From positions 1,116,001 through 1,180,000 of the forward strand of contig AP018697.1 of NCBI GenBank assembly GCA_004001285.1: a stretch of DNA of 64,000 nucleotides, read 5' to 3'. The DNA is from Arthrobacter sp. MN05-02 (GTDB taxonomy: Bacteria > Actinomycetota > Actinomycetes > Actinomycetales > Micrococcaceae). The translations under genes were made by a program, and so were the position numbers. This document shows positions 43,168 to 51,754 of the stretch, piece after piece. Under the pieces are notes generated by a model. It ran no database searches, was not told the origin of the DNA, and worked only from the letters and a program-made list of their open reading frames with translations. The first letter of the stretch is position 1. Each line of letters starts with the position of its first letter.

Positions 43168-43836
43168 GTGAATATCAAATCTGCTCTGACCGGGTGTGCT
43201 TTAGCAGCAGCCGTACTCGTGAGCGCTTCAACGACTGCAGTAGCAGCGCCGGCTGCACCTGATCTGGATCTGGTCCCTTTGGACTAAGCAACGATTGTTG
43301 ACCCTGACAGTGTCACTCCGGGGGTAGGTGGCCTCCTTACAGCAGATGGAACGAACCTCTGTGCTATCAACCCAGGAAGCATCGCCTATGCCAATGGCAC
43401 GTATCCCTGCTTCGCCGGCTTCACAAATAACGGAATTCCCGGTTCAAGCTTTCCGATTGATCCGCCCATCCTGGTGCCCTTCGATCAGGCCACTGTCGTA
43501 GATCCGAACACCGTCAGGATCGTCCCAGGCGGGGTCGTCACGACCGATGGAACCGATCTGTGTGCGAGTAACCCGGGTAGCATCGTGTTCCCTGACGGCC
43601 GTTACCCTTGCTACATCAACTTCGTGCAGACTTATGGTGTCCATCCGACGCCGGAGGACGGCATCTACGAAACCCCACAGGTAGCTCAGCTACCGGTGGG
43701 TGGCGCTGATACCGGTGTTTCGAAGCTCAGCCGCAGTAACACGAACACCGACCCCGTCCTCGGCGCGGGCCTGCTTGGCATGGGAGTGCTCGCTGCTGGC
43801 GCAGCGCTAGGACTGGGCATACGACGTCGCCACTAG
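43168..43836 (+). pseudogene. Secreted, probably wall-anchored repeat protein interrupted by a stop codon
   Basis: GTG 43168 with GGAGGGGG upstream gives a signal peptide (ALTGCALAAAVLVSASTTAVAAPAA) and stops at TAA 43285. The same frame then continues 183 codons. Two tandem units are seen: LVPLD-stop-ATIVDPDSVTPG and LVPFDQATVVDPNTVRIVPG, each with NLC/DLCA..NPGSI..YPC cysteines. The stop falls exactly where unit 2 has Gln (CAG), so CAA to TAA fits. The C-terminus (LPVGGADTG, helix VLGAGLLGMGVLAAGAALGLG, then RRRH) looks like a sortase sorting signal. Otherwise intact. Confidence 0.7.
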
Positions 43837-44030
43837 ACCCCATGCTCCAGTGCTTGGCCCCCGGTCCGGACCAGGGGCCAAGCTCATGGTCCGGCAACCT
43901 GACTCGATCATCGCCGAGCAATGATTCTTTGACGATTGACGCCCTTTGGTGGGGGAGGGCGGGACGATCCTAGCCATCGCTTCGATCGTGGAGTGACGAT
44001 TCGCTTGCTGATCAAGGCTCTGAGGGGCCC

Positions 44031-44795
44031 GTGGTGATGTTTGGACAACCTGTCAGCTTGAATACGGCGGAATTGTGCGTCCCGCTGAGGGATCCTCGAC
44101 CGGACGCCTGCGTGGAGATTTTTGCCAGATTGACTGGACTGAATGAGAGGGCTGCCGAGATTGTGGTCTGCGACGATGTCCATATGCGTCTGCACGATTT
44201 CAATGCTCCGAGCACTCAGGCATCCCGCGCCGCTTTCGACCTCGCAGCTTCCTACCATACTCCTGCGCTTCTCAACCACGTCATGCGATCGTGGCTGTGG
44301 GCGGAGGCATTCGTCCTGATCGAGGCACGAAAGGACGTTGATCACGAACTGCTGTACATCGCTGCGATGCTGCACGATATCGGGGCCGTGCCGGCGTTCG
44401 ACAACGCTGCATTGTCCTACGAGGAAGCCGGCGGGCACATCGCGGTCGCGCTTACCGCTGGAGCCGGCTGGGGACCGGACCGACGACAGCGCGCCCTCGA
44501 AGTGATCGTGCGGCACAATTGGCCATCGGTTGATCCTGAGATGGATTTAGAGGGGTACCTACTCGAGTCCGCGACGGGCCTCGATATAACGGGCTTCCGC
44601 TCACACACACTTCCGGAAGACTTCGTCGGAGAAGTTCTTGCCATATACCCGCGACTCACGCTCGCAACTGAATTCACGGCGCACGTAACGGATCAGGCCT
44701 CGAGGAAGCCGACGACGGCAGCACACCGGATCGTCCACGATGGCGTCGCCGTGAAGCTGAAGAATCACCCAATGGAGCAAACACCCACCAGCTGA
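44031..44795 (+). CDS. HD-domain protein (putative phosphohydrolase)
   Basis: 254 aa; starts at GTG 44031 or ATG 44037. HD-domain residues: the first His in LLNHVMRSWLWAEAF, the HD pair in LLYIAAMLHDIGAVPAF, then a later His in YEEAGGHIAVALT and a final Asp-rich VRHNWPSVDPEM. The pattern resembles the cyanamide hydratase/HD phosphohydrolase group. Substrate unknown. It stands alone, with repeat elements downstream. Confidence 0.75.
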   Translation: MVMFGQPVSLNTAELCVPLRDPRPDACVEIFARLTGLNERAAEIVVCDDVHMRLHDFNAPSTQASRAAFDLAASYHTPALLNHVMRSWLWAEAFVLIEARKDVDHELLYIAAMLHDIGAVPAFDNAALSYEEAGGHIAVALTAGAGWGPDRRQRALEVIVRHNWPSVDPEMDLEGYLLESATGLDITGFRSHTLPEDFVGEVLAIYPRLTLATEFTAHVTDQASRKPTTAAHRIVHDGVAVKLKNHPMEQTPTS

Positions 44796-44811
44796 CCACA
44801 TAGGCACACCG

Positions 44812-44838
44812 TTTCGTCAGCCGGTCGCTCAGTGAGGT
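44812..44838. repeat. Intergenic palindrome copy 1 (CCGATC type)
   Basis: GTCAGCCGGTCGCTCAGTGA, a diverged copy of the 44.8-63.9 kb repeat family, right after the HD-domain gene. The interval 44839-45131 has another copy and otherwise only an unconvincing 71-codon frame. Confidence 0.45.
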
Positions 44839-45064
44839 GCTGAGCTGTCAATGGCGAACAGCGGCTACAGCTTTGATTTCCACGAGTTGGTGCCTATATC
44901 CAAGAACGGTCACGCCTAGCAGGGCGCTCGTCTAGCGGACAGGAACCAGCGAAGCAGGATCGGATCCTGGAACAGCCCTTGAGCGACAAGCTCAACACTG
45001 CTTGAGTTCGAGATTACGGGACATGTTCGGCATGCAGACCACCGTAGTACCGCAGTGAGTGAGC

Positions 45065-45090
45065 GCCCGTAAGCCGATCCCTCAGCGGTG
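45065..45090. repeat. Intergenic palindrome copy 2
   Basis: Core GTAAGCCGATCCCTCAGCGG, the best example of the CCGATC type. Confidence 0.6.
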
Positions 45091-45131
45091 ATCAGTCGTC
45101 GCTGCTGCTGACTGGAGAGCCATCGACGCAT

Positions 45132-45556
45132 TCACACTGGATCGCTCCACCACGGGACGCGGGGGTTCATCTGCGCTGCAATGATCGCGAAAGCTTCGTC
45201 GTCGACGTCCACATACCCGGCTTGATCGACATAAATGGCCTTGGCCTCGAAGGCTGCAGCGGCCGTTTCCATCATGGCGGCCAGGGACTCGTACTCAAGG
45301 GACTGTTCAGCCCACTTTGAGTAGAAGTGTCATATGGGTGGCTCTGTTTCGTGGGCGAAACCCAGGACGTAGAAGTCCCCGCCGCCGTCCGCAAAGACAG
45401 GAAAATAGCTTGGACTCCACCGGGCGTCGTTTTTGAAGGTGTCGTAGTCGGAGAGGGCTTCCTCGAGTGAGAGTAGATAAGACCCAGGTGCTCCACACGC
45501 TACTGGCCCGGACGAACACAACATCAGGTCCTCGAGTGATTTAGCGATCACGATGA
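45132..45556 (-). pseudogene. SUKH (SMI1/KNR4) family remnant
   Basis: The minus frame reads YLLSLEEALSDYDTFKN, WSPSYFPVFADGGGDFYVLGF, HETEPPI, then TGA at 45330-45332, then in the same frame WAEQSLEYESLAAMMET and VDQAGYVDVDDEAFAII to a stop at 45132. The order matches the C-terminal two thirds of SUKH proteins, which include immunity proteins against contact-dependent toxins. The N-terminus is missing; that side is taken up by the divergent gene starting at 45607. No toxin gene is in the window. Confidence 0.55.
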
Positions 45557-45606
45557 GCAATGGTGGATCCTGCGCGGGCGTTTGGGTGGAGTGCGATACT
45601 TCCGCC

Positions 45607-46692
45607 ATGGTGAATGAGTCAGCAGGATGGCAGGACGTCGTCGTCGCGGATTCACACATTCGGGTAGGTATCTCCGAACCTGTCGCGGTCATTCGACGTC
45701 CAGGGCATCCCGACCGGGTCATTACCTGGACCGATCTTCCTGTGGGCTTGATCAACCCCCACATGAGAGTTGCTGCGGCCTCCACCGGAGTATGGATTCT
45801 TTACACGCCGGCGATGGCGGATGAGATGAGAGAAGACGAGGGAACCGCTTCGCGGGTGATCTCCACGGCCATCCATATCTCCCGGACAGGCGAGGCTACC
45901 CGGTTCATGGGCCTGATGAATGTTCATCTGATCGGGACGACACGGCACGGCGTATGGCTCTGGTCTGGTCATTGGGACGCCAACGTGGACGATCAGGCGC
46001 AATGGTTGAAAGCACGTGAGCTTCTGGTCCTCGACGCCGGCGGCCGAACACACCGCGCGAGCATCGACCGCATCCCGTTACTAGCCTTTGAGGACGGATC
46101 CTCGCCTTACCTGGTGGTGTATGCCGCCGCCCCGAAGGCGCTTCACGACGGGTATGGCGGTACCGAGTACACCTACCGTTATCGACAGATAGAGGTGCCT
46201 ACCGGCGGACTTCCTGCTGTCCTTCGGGCGAACGAGCTTCCATCGACGCCGATCGAGGAGATAGACATCCCTGGATGGTCCGAAGGTGATGCTCCTCAGA
46301 TCAATCCTGTGGTCGCCGGCGATCCTCACGTGTCGTGGGACAGGGTGAACCTTTCCGAGGAACAGAAGAAGGCAGCCGTCGAGGCCCTCTGTGCCGAGTT
46401 CGACCGCCTCGAGTCATACTGGCGAACACCCGGAGGGGAGATGGTTCCCCTCTCCGACGGGGTTGCTGATGCCCGCGTCGACGTGGTCGGTGATTGGCCC
46501 CAAACACAGGTCGAGGTGAGTTTCATACACCCTCACTACCGGCAAGGCCGACTACGGCGCACATACCGGGTCTTCGACGACGCCGGGCGCGTCAAATCAT
46601 GGCAGTACGCTTCCATCCATCTCATGGAAGATCTCGACACAGGAGCTCTTCCACCCGCCAAGGACGCCCGGAACACAATGCTGGACATCTGA
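45607..46692 (+). CDS. Unknown 361-aa protein
   Basis: No family recognised and no membrane segment or signal peptide. Residues 20-200 are beta-rich and Trp-rich (VITWTDLPVGLINPHMRVAA, TRHGVWLWSGHWDANVDDQ), suggesting a propeller- or sandwich-like fold. The C-terminal third is helical then beta (LSEEQKKAAVEALCAEFDRLE, VEVSFIHPHYRQGRLRRTYR). ATG 45607 was chosen over an upstream in-frame ATG 45553. It faces away from the SUKH remnant. Confidence 0.6.
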   Translation: MVNESAGWQDVVVADSHIRVGISEPVAVIRRPGHPDRVITWTDLPVGLINPHMRVAAASTGVWILYTPAMADEMREDEGTASRVISTAIHISRTGEATRFMGLMNVHLIGTTRHGVWLWSGHWDANVDDQAQWLKARELLVLDAGGRTHRASIDRIPLLAFEDGSSPYLVVYAAAPKALHDGYGGTEYTYRYRQIEVPTGGLPAVLRANELPSTPIEEIDIPGWSEGDAPQINPVVAGDPHVSWDRVNLSEEQKKAAVEALCAEFDRLESYWRTPGGEMVPLSDGVADARVDVVGDWPQTQVEVSFIHPHYRQGRLRRTYRVFDDAGRVKSWQYASIHLMEDLDTGALPPAKDARNTMLDI

Positions 46693-46839
46693 CACCACAC
46701 TGCTTAACCACAGGTGATTCCAGGGGGCGCAACCCCATCCCGGAGCGGACAGTTCATCGCGGTACTTTGTAGATTTCCCCTCCATGAGATTAGGAGCGGC
46801 GGTTGAAGAAGGTAGGAGTTGTGGTGCGAAACTGAAGCC

Positions 46840-47287
46840 ATGGCTGTCTATTTCGAGTGCACCACTCGAGCACGTGTTCCTCAGTCGGAGCTGTTTGATC
46901 GCTCTCGAAGCATCGATGCTCACTGGTTCCATGGTCCACTCAAGGGAGAAAGCTATCGCTGGTACAACCACGGGGCTTATCTCCTTGGGCGAGCAGGTGA
47001 CCTGGCGTGCCTGGCATTTCGGTCTTCCAATCCACATGACAAGTCGAATCGCGGAGATGGAAGCACCGGACTACTTTGTGGACGAGCAGATCAAGGGCCC
47101 CTTCCGCCAGTTCCGCCATGTCCACGAATTCAGTCACCATGACGGGGTGACGACCATGGTGGATCGGATCTGGTTCGCCGCGCCCCTTGGCTCGCTAGGC
47201 CGGCTGGTCGAGAAGCTGGTCCTCGAGCGATACCTCAAGAAACTCATCGAGACGAGAAATTGCTTCCTCGTGGGAAAGCTTGCGTGA
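46840..47287 (+). CDS. SRPBCC-family ligand-binding protein (frame broken once)
   Basis: About 149 aa joined. N-terminus MAVYFECTTRARVPQSELFD, then after the break GSMVHSREKAIAGTTTGLI, EQVTWRAWHFGLPIHMTSRI, APDYFVDEQIKGPFRQFRH and a C-terminal helix LVEKLVLERYLKKLIETRN. This is the SRPBCC group often called cell-division-inhibitor-like. The break near 46918-46922 fits one extra C or loss of two bases in a CAC repeat. Function unknown. Confidence 0.75.
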
Positions 47288-47350
47288 AAGTAGCTCCGGA
47301 CGAAGTACCCGTCAGCGGGGCACAGGCAAAGGACTAAGTTCTCCTGACGA

Positions 47351-47378
47351 CGTCCGCAGGAGGATCGTTTAACGCGCG
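47351..47378. repeat. Intergenic palindrome copy 3
   Basis: CGTCCGCAGGAGGATCGTTT and following CGCG; GGATCC-type copy with a changed right half, after the SRPBCC gene. Confidence 0.45.
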
Positions 47379-47434
47379 CCTACTCAGGCGGTAGAGCGGT
47401 GAGGGATCTGCAGTCGGATCTGAACGATTCGCGC

Positions 47435-47463
47435 AGTCCGAAAGCCGATCCGCTACCGGGCGC
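47435..47463. repeat. Intergenic palindrome copy 4
   Basis: GTCCGAAAGCCGATCCGCTA then CCGGGC; CCGATC type. Confidence 0.5.
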
Positions 47464-47500
47464 CTATGAGTTCTGACGTGGGGGCTCACACGAGGCCCGT

Positions 47501-47722
47501 TTAGCGTGCGAAAAGGCTTGCTAGGGCGATAAAGATTCCGCTCGCGAAGAGAAGGATTGCGAGAGCCTTCCAGGCAGATGCCAGTCCTGCCGCGATTTCA
47601 GGCTGCTTGTTCTCACCGATGTGGAAGACCGCCAGCAGGATGTGCGCCTGGAGCCTACCGATTTCCTTCCTCGCGAGGAAGAAGACGAGTGAGATGAGGA
47701 CCATGACGATGCCGACGGACAA
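47501..47722 (-). CDS. Small two-helix membrane protein
   Basis: 73 aa, start TTG 47722 just after the previous gene's stop. Helices VGIVMVLISLVFFLA and WKALAILLFASGIFIALASLFA flank a hydrophilic middle (IGENKQPEIAAGL). Family unknown; appears to be in an operon with the next upstream gene of the same size. Confidence 0.5.
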   Translation of the reverse strand: MSVGIVMVLISLVFFLARKEIGRLQAHILLAVFHIGENKQPEIAAGLASAWKALAILLFASGIFIALASLFAR

Positions 47723-47728
47723 TGTGCC

Positions 47729-47950
47729 TCAATTCAGGAGCGCAACGAAAAGCTGGTAGACGATGACACCGGCGCCGACTGCAGCAAGCAGGAACAGGGG
47801 CACCGCGCGGAAGCGGCTGTTGTTGAGCTTGTCGACAGGGGCAATTCCTACGTTCAGCACGCCGCGCTTCCGCATCGCTTCGATCCAGAAATAAAGGATT
47901 GCGGCGGAGAGTATGAGGAAAACGCCGATGTTGATGTTGAACCAGCCCAC
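47729..47950 (-). CDS. Small two-helix membrane protein
   Basis: 73 aa. Helices NIGVFLILSAAILYFWI and AVPLFLLAAVGAGVIVYQLFV with a basic loop (MRKRGVLNVGIAPVDKLNNSRF). Six bases separate its stop from the next membrane-protein gene, and both have the same length and topology; they may work as a pair. Function unknown. Confidence 0.55.
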   Translation of the reverse strand: MGWFNINIGVFLILSAAILYFWIEAMRKRGVLNVGIAPVDKLNNSRFRAVPLFLLAAVGAGVIVYQLFVALLN

Positions 47951-47965
47951 AATCTCATCGTACGG

Positions 47966-47993
47966 CTGTCCGTAAGTCGATCCCTTAGCGCAC
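47966..47993. repeat. Intergenic palindrome copy 5
   Basis: GTCCGTAAGTCGATCCCTTA then GCGCAC; lies between a minus-strand start and the cold-shock-domain start, so inside a divergent promoter region. Confidence 0.55.
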
Positions 47994-48006
47994 CTAGACT
48001 GACCCG

Positions 48007-48234
48007 ATGAAGACCCACGGAATTGTCCGTTTCTGGAATGACGAACACGGCTGGGGAGTCGTAGACTCCGAGGACACCCCGGGCGGATGCTGGACCCATT
48101 TCGGTCATTTGGTGATGCCTGGCTATCGCACGCTTAGCGCCGGCGACACGGTGGAACTCGCTTGGGAAGCCTTCGAGCAGGATGGGTATGCCTACCGGGC
48201 GACTGAGGTGCGCCACAGGGCGAAGGATAGTTAG
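48007..48234 (+). CDS. Cold-shock-domain protein
   Basis: 75 aa. The RNP1-like stretch HGIVRFWNDEHGWGVVDSED resembles cold-shock OB folds (KGTVKWFNAEKGFGFI), followed by THFGHLVMPGYRTLSAGDTVELAWE and YAYRATEVR. The classic second RNA-binding motif is degenerate (CWTHFGHL). It should bind single-stranded nucleic acid, but that is inferred. The repeat copy ends 13 bases before the ATG. Confidence 0.75.
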   Translation: MKTHGIVRFWNDEHGWGVVDSEDTPGGCWTHFGHLVMPGYRTLSAGDTVELAWEAFEQDGYAYRATEVRHRAKDS

Positions 48235-48245
48235 GCTCCAGGGTT

Positions 48246-48274
48246 GGTCCGTTAGCCGATGGCTCAGCGTGGTC
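48246..48274. repeat. Intergenic palindrome copy 6
   Basis: GGTCCGTTAGCCGATGGCTC then AGCGTGGTC, 12 bases after the cold-shock-domain gene. Confidence 0.5.
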
Positions 48275-48420
48275 GGCGAATACGATGTCAGCGTTGGCAA
48301 CGGGTCATCGTCAAAACGATGTCGGGGTGGAACTCCCACCGTCCGCGGACAACCGTCCATAGGACAGCGGTGAAGCAAGATTTTGCGCCAAGGGGCCAGA
48401 GCGTGCCTAGCGTAGGCAGC

Positions 48421-48903
48421 ATGGAACGATTGCTCAAAGGCCTCGCCGTCATCCTGGTGGTGCTGGCTACCAGCACCGGGTGCGTGTCACGCTTTCCCGC
48501 CGATCCGGACGGAACACTGACCCGGGTCAGTGGCGGAACACTGCGGGTCGGAGCATCGATAAGCCCGCCCTACGTCGAAGACGAGGGCTCGACGCTTTCC
48601 GGAAGTGAGGTGGACCTGGTTGAGGGATATGCGGCGGATCGTGCCGCTGGCGTCGAATGGGTCCAGGCCGGGGAGGAGGACCTGATGAACCGGTTGGAAC
48701 ACGGCGAGCTGGACATGGTCATCGGTGGCCTGACGGACAAGACACCCTGGACGACGAGAGCCGGCCTGACCCGCCCGTACGCGGAGTCCGTCGACGAGTT
48801 CGGGTCCCGGCACCAGCACGTCCTTGCGGTACCTCTCGGGGAGAACGGGTTCCTGCTGGACCTCGACACGTATCTGCAGTCCCGGAAGGAAACGTCCTCG
48901 TGA
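48421..48903 (+). CDS. Short substrate-binding-domain lipoprotein
   Basis: 160 aa. Signal peptide with lipobox ATSTGCVS, then a bacterial solute-binding (SBP family 3) start: GTLRVGASISPPYVEDEGS, LSGSEVDLVEGYAADR, NRLEHGELDMVIGGLTDKTPW and RPYAES. It is much shorter than a full two-lobe binding protein (about 250 aa), so it may be a reduced form. Its stop overlaps the GTG of the cation-efflux gene, suggesting the two work together; not an ABC system, as no permease or ATPase is near. Confidence 0.75.
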   Translation: MERLLKGLAVILVVLATSTGCVSRFPADPDGTLTRVSGGTLRVGASISPPYVEDEGSTLSGSEVDLVEGYAADRAAGVEWVQAGEEDLMNRLEHGELDMVIGGLTDKTPWTTRAGLTRPYAESVDEFGSRHQHVLAVPLGENGFLLDLDTYLQSRKETSS

Positions 48904-49886
48904 CACCCTCGGACAGGGTTCGCGAGACCGGAATGCCGGATGAAGTAGCGCGGGCGCTGAAAAAGGCCGTGCGGCTGGAATGGGTCACCATCGGCACGCT
49001 TTTGGTGACGGTGAGCGTGATCTTCCTGGTGCTCGGCAATTCCCAGGCCATGAAAACGGCCTGGATCGAGGACATGCTCTCCTTCATCCCACCGATCGCC
49101 TTCCTGATCGGTGTTCGGGTCGCCGGCCGACCCGCGTCCACCGAACGTCCCTTCGGGCATCACCGGGCGATCGGGGTCTCCCACCTCGTCGCAGCAACCG
49201 CGCTGGCCGCGATGGGCGGGTACCTGATTGTGGACTCGACGATCAAGCTGATCACAGCGGAACACCCGACCATCGGCGGAATCACACTCTTCGGACACAC
49301 GTTTTGGCTGGGCTGGCTCATGATCGCCGCCATGGTGATCACCTCTGTTCCACCGGTGATCCTCGGGCGAATGAAACTGAAACTGGCCCCACCGCTGCAC
49401 AACAAGGTCCTCTTCGCCGACGCGGACATGAACAAAGCCGACTGGATGACCGGCGTCGCCGTGATCATCGGGGTCACCGGGATCGGCTTTGGCTTGTGGT
49501 GGGCTGACGCCACAGCGGCGCTCATCGTCGCCTTCTCCATACTCAGGGACGGCTTCGTCAACGTCCGCGCAGCGATCAAGGGACTGCTTGACGCGCGGGC
49601 TACGACTTTCGATGACAAGGACCCCAACCCCCTGCTCGGGCAGGTTGAGGAATACCTGCACGGCCTGGACTGGACCCAGGACATCGGAGCCCGTATCCGG
49701 GACGAAGGACAGGTCTTCCACATCGAAGCCTTCGTCGTCCCACAACAACCAGACGTCAATTTGCAGCAACTCGAGCACGCCCATGACGGGCTTAAAGCCC
49801 TGAATTGGAAGGTCAGCGACGTCGTCATTATTCCGGTCACTCACATCCCAGCTATCGCTCAATCAGCCGCACACGCCCCGCAATGA
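48900..49886 (+). CDS. Cation diffusion facilitator (CDF) family transporter
   Basis: 328 aa from GTG 48900 (overlap GTGA). CDF signs: six helices, DMLSFIPPIAFLIGVRVAG with RPFGHHRAIGVSH after helix 2, and FADADMNKADWMTGVAVIIGV at helix 5 with paired Asp residues for the metal site; a cytoplasmic C-terminal domain (VFHIEAFVVPQQPDVNLQQL). The helix-2 metal site of typical CDFs (HxxxD) reads EDMLSF here, so the metal (or another substrate) is uncertain. It is coupled to the lipoprotein gene. Confidence 0.8.
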   Translation: MTPSDRVRETGMPDEVARALKKAVRLEWVTIGTLLVTVSVIFLVLGNSQAMKTAWIEDMLSFIPPIAFLIGVRVAGRPASTERPFGHHRAIGVSHLVAATALAAMGGYLIVDSTIKLITAEHPTIGGITLFGHTFWLGWLMIAAMVITSVPPVILGRMKLKLAPPLHNKVLFADADMNKADWMTGVAVIIGVTGIGFGLWWADATAALIVAFSILRDGFVNVRAAIKGLLDARATTFDDKDPNPLLGQVEEYLHGLDWTQDIGARIRDEGQVFHIEAFVVPQQPDVNLQQLEHAHDGLKALNWKVSDVVIIPVTHIPAIAQSAAHAPQ

Positions 49887-50074
49887 ATTCGTGCGCCACG
49901 CCCACCAAAAGTCTTCCTCGTCCTTGACTGGCCTATCCCAGACGACCTGATCGAGATAACCCCGTAAGGAGGCCGTTACCGGTCGCCCACTTTGACCGAG
50001 GTTCACTTTGGTCGCTCCCGCACCGTTCGGCGGGGACCCTCTCGTGAACCCGGGCTCGCACGTAGGGTGAGCAG
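49887..50074. other. Gap without a recognised gene
   Basis: 188 bases between the CDF transporter and the next gene. A weak inverted feature CCGTAAGGAGGCCGTTACCGG occurs near 49963, GTAA and TTAC around AGGAGGCCG; no gene or clear repeat-family copy seen. Confidence 0.25.
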
Positions 50075-51143
50075 ATGGATACGGGGGCGGAAGTGCTGTG
50101 GGCAGGGCCTCGTGGGCGACGTCTGTGCCTGCAACTAGTGATAGAGCTGGATCCGTTTGTCAGGTCCGCTGTGTTCTGGCTCGCCTATTATTTGGATCCG
50201 GGCAAAGGCACCTCCCGAGTACTGCTATCTGCCACCTCTGGCGCCGACGCTGAGACGCCGCCGCCGCGGCCCGCCCTTACAAATCTCATCGCCGCTTTGA
50301 CCTCGCTCGAGGTCACGCAAGTTGGGTCTGAGGCCATCGATCGCGCATTGGCTGAGGCGGTCGACACGTCGCGGCCCTGGCAGGAACCTGACGGGGAGGA
50401 CGTCCTCGCGGCGCTTCCCGAGGTGACAGCCGCCCTCGCCCCGCTTGCCCGGCATGTCATGACATCACCGTCGACACAGTGGTGGTCGCAGGGCCGGCAG
50501 CTTGAGCAGTGGGCGATCGACTGGCGATCGCCCGATGATCCTGCACCTCTGCGCGGGGAACCGTCACAGGCCCTGGCTGCGTGGGCTCGAGGTGCACGCG
50601 CCGAGGAGGTCCACGCAGGTAAGGAACGTCCCCGGGATCCTCACGCCCCCTGGTCGGGGACGTGGTGGTCCTTCCCGCAAGGGACCCTGCACACGGTCGG
50701 GCGGATGCCGTTGGGCCTGAATCTCATCGAGGACTCCTTCGGCTGGGAGCAGGCAACCGTGATCCCCGTGCGCGGTACCGGTCGTACCTACGAGATACGT
50801 ACGGGTGAGGACTGGGTGTCCCTGTGCCGTGAACACTCGTTAGAGGTCACAGCATCCCGTCGTCATGACTGGTTCCGTTGCACCGGACACGATGGCAGGT
50901 GGGTGATTCCGGACTGGGAAAAAGGTCGCGGAACGATGGGACGCGGTGCACCTGACAACCCTGGCGTACCTCACGAGCGCCAACCGTGCGCTGCATGTCG
51001 ACGCCAGCACGTCCACTGTCATTGCCGGGTGGAACCCCGACACGACTATCTGGCTGACCGATGTCGCACGCGAGTGGGAAGACCCACGCCAGCACTGGCA
51101 ACGCACCACCAATCAACAGACCTGGACAAGAACCCCCAGCTAG
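50075..51143 (+). CDS. Unknown 356-aa protein (frame broken once)
   Basis: No family recognised; no signal or membrane segment. N-terminal part is helical and acidic (FVRSAVFWLAYYLD, TNLIAALTSLEV), the middle is Trp-rich (APWSGTWWSFPQGTLHT), and the C-terminal part is WVIPDWEKVAERWDAVHL, LTSANRALHVDASTSTVIA, WNPDTTIWLTDV once an extra A in the run 50919-50923 is removed. Without that correction the tail becomes low-quality basic sequence, so the break is likely an error. Followed by a repeat copy. Confidence 0.6.
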
Positions 51144-51164
51144 TCTGGCCGGACGCCTCCAAGC

Positions 51165-51193
51165 CTGTCCCGCAGGAGGATCCTCAGCGGAAC
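51165..51193. repeat. Intergenic palindrome copy 7
   Basis: GTCCCGCAGGAGGATCCTCA then GCGGAAC; GGATCC type, after the 50.1-kb gene. Confidence 0.6.
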
Positions 51194-51288
51194 GACTCGC
51201 TGAAAATAGTTCCTCAATGACTCCGGCTAGCCTAATGGTGCTTGGGCAGACGCTGGCTGGGAACCGTGATGATCGTTAGTCTCGGCCC

Positions 51289-51701
51289 ATGACTGGATTC
51301 CCTCAGGTGCTTCACACGGTTCTCGACACTACTGATGTGCGAGGACTGGCGGAGTTTTACCGTGAACTGCTCGGGCTCCAGTATCGACCAGGAGATGAGC
51401 CCGCGGGTGAGGGCATGCCTGACGATGTCGACTGGCTCGTTCTCACTGATGGGCAGGGCAACCGCAGTCTCGCTTTTCAGCAAGTTGATCATTTGAAGCG
51501 GACGACATGGCCCTTGGCTGATGTGCCGATGCAGATGCACCTCGATCTGACCGTTCCTGACCGGGAGACACTCGATCATCACCACTCAGGGCACTGGCGT
51601 TGGGGGCAGAGCTCCGCTTCGATCGTACGGACGACCCGAACGAGCCGTTGTACGTTTACGCCGATCCGGCCGGTCATCCGTTCTGCATCTTCGTAGCCTG
51701 A
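51289..51701 (+). CDS. Glyoxalase/VOC-family protein (frame broken once)
   Basis: About 137 aa joined. First VOC half: VLHTVLDTTDVRGLAEFYREL, GDEPAGEGMPDDVDWLVL, and RSLAFQQVDH. After the break near 51578-51588 the frame giving ELRFDRTDDPNEPLYVY, DPAGHPFCIFVA completes the second half; the uncorrected frame is not VOC-like. One missing (or two extra) bases explain it. Function may be metal-dependent dioxygenase-like or resistance; not decided. Confidence 0.8.
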
Positions 51702-51720
51702 AGCGAGCATGACGGCCTCT

Positions 51721-51747
51721 GTCCGTTGAAGGATCCATCATCGGGAC
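51721..51747. repeat. Intergenic palindrome copy 8
   Basis: GTCCGTTGAAGGATCCATCA then TCGGGAC, between the convergent VOC and TPR genes. Confidence 0.6.
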
Positions 51748-51754
51748 GCCGCGG

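Noticed and set aside
44916..45131. 71-codon minus-strand frame
   Set aside because: No start signal, no domain, and it contains repeat copy 2.
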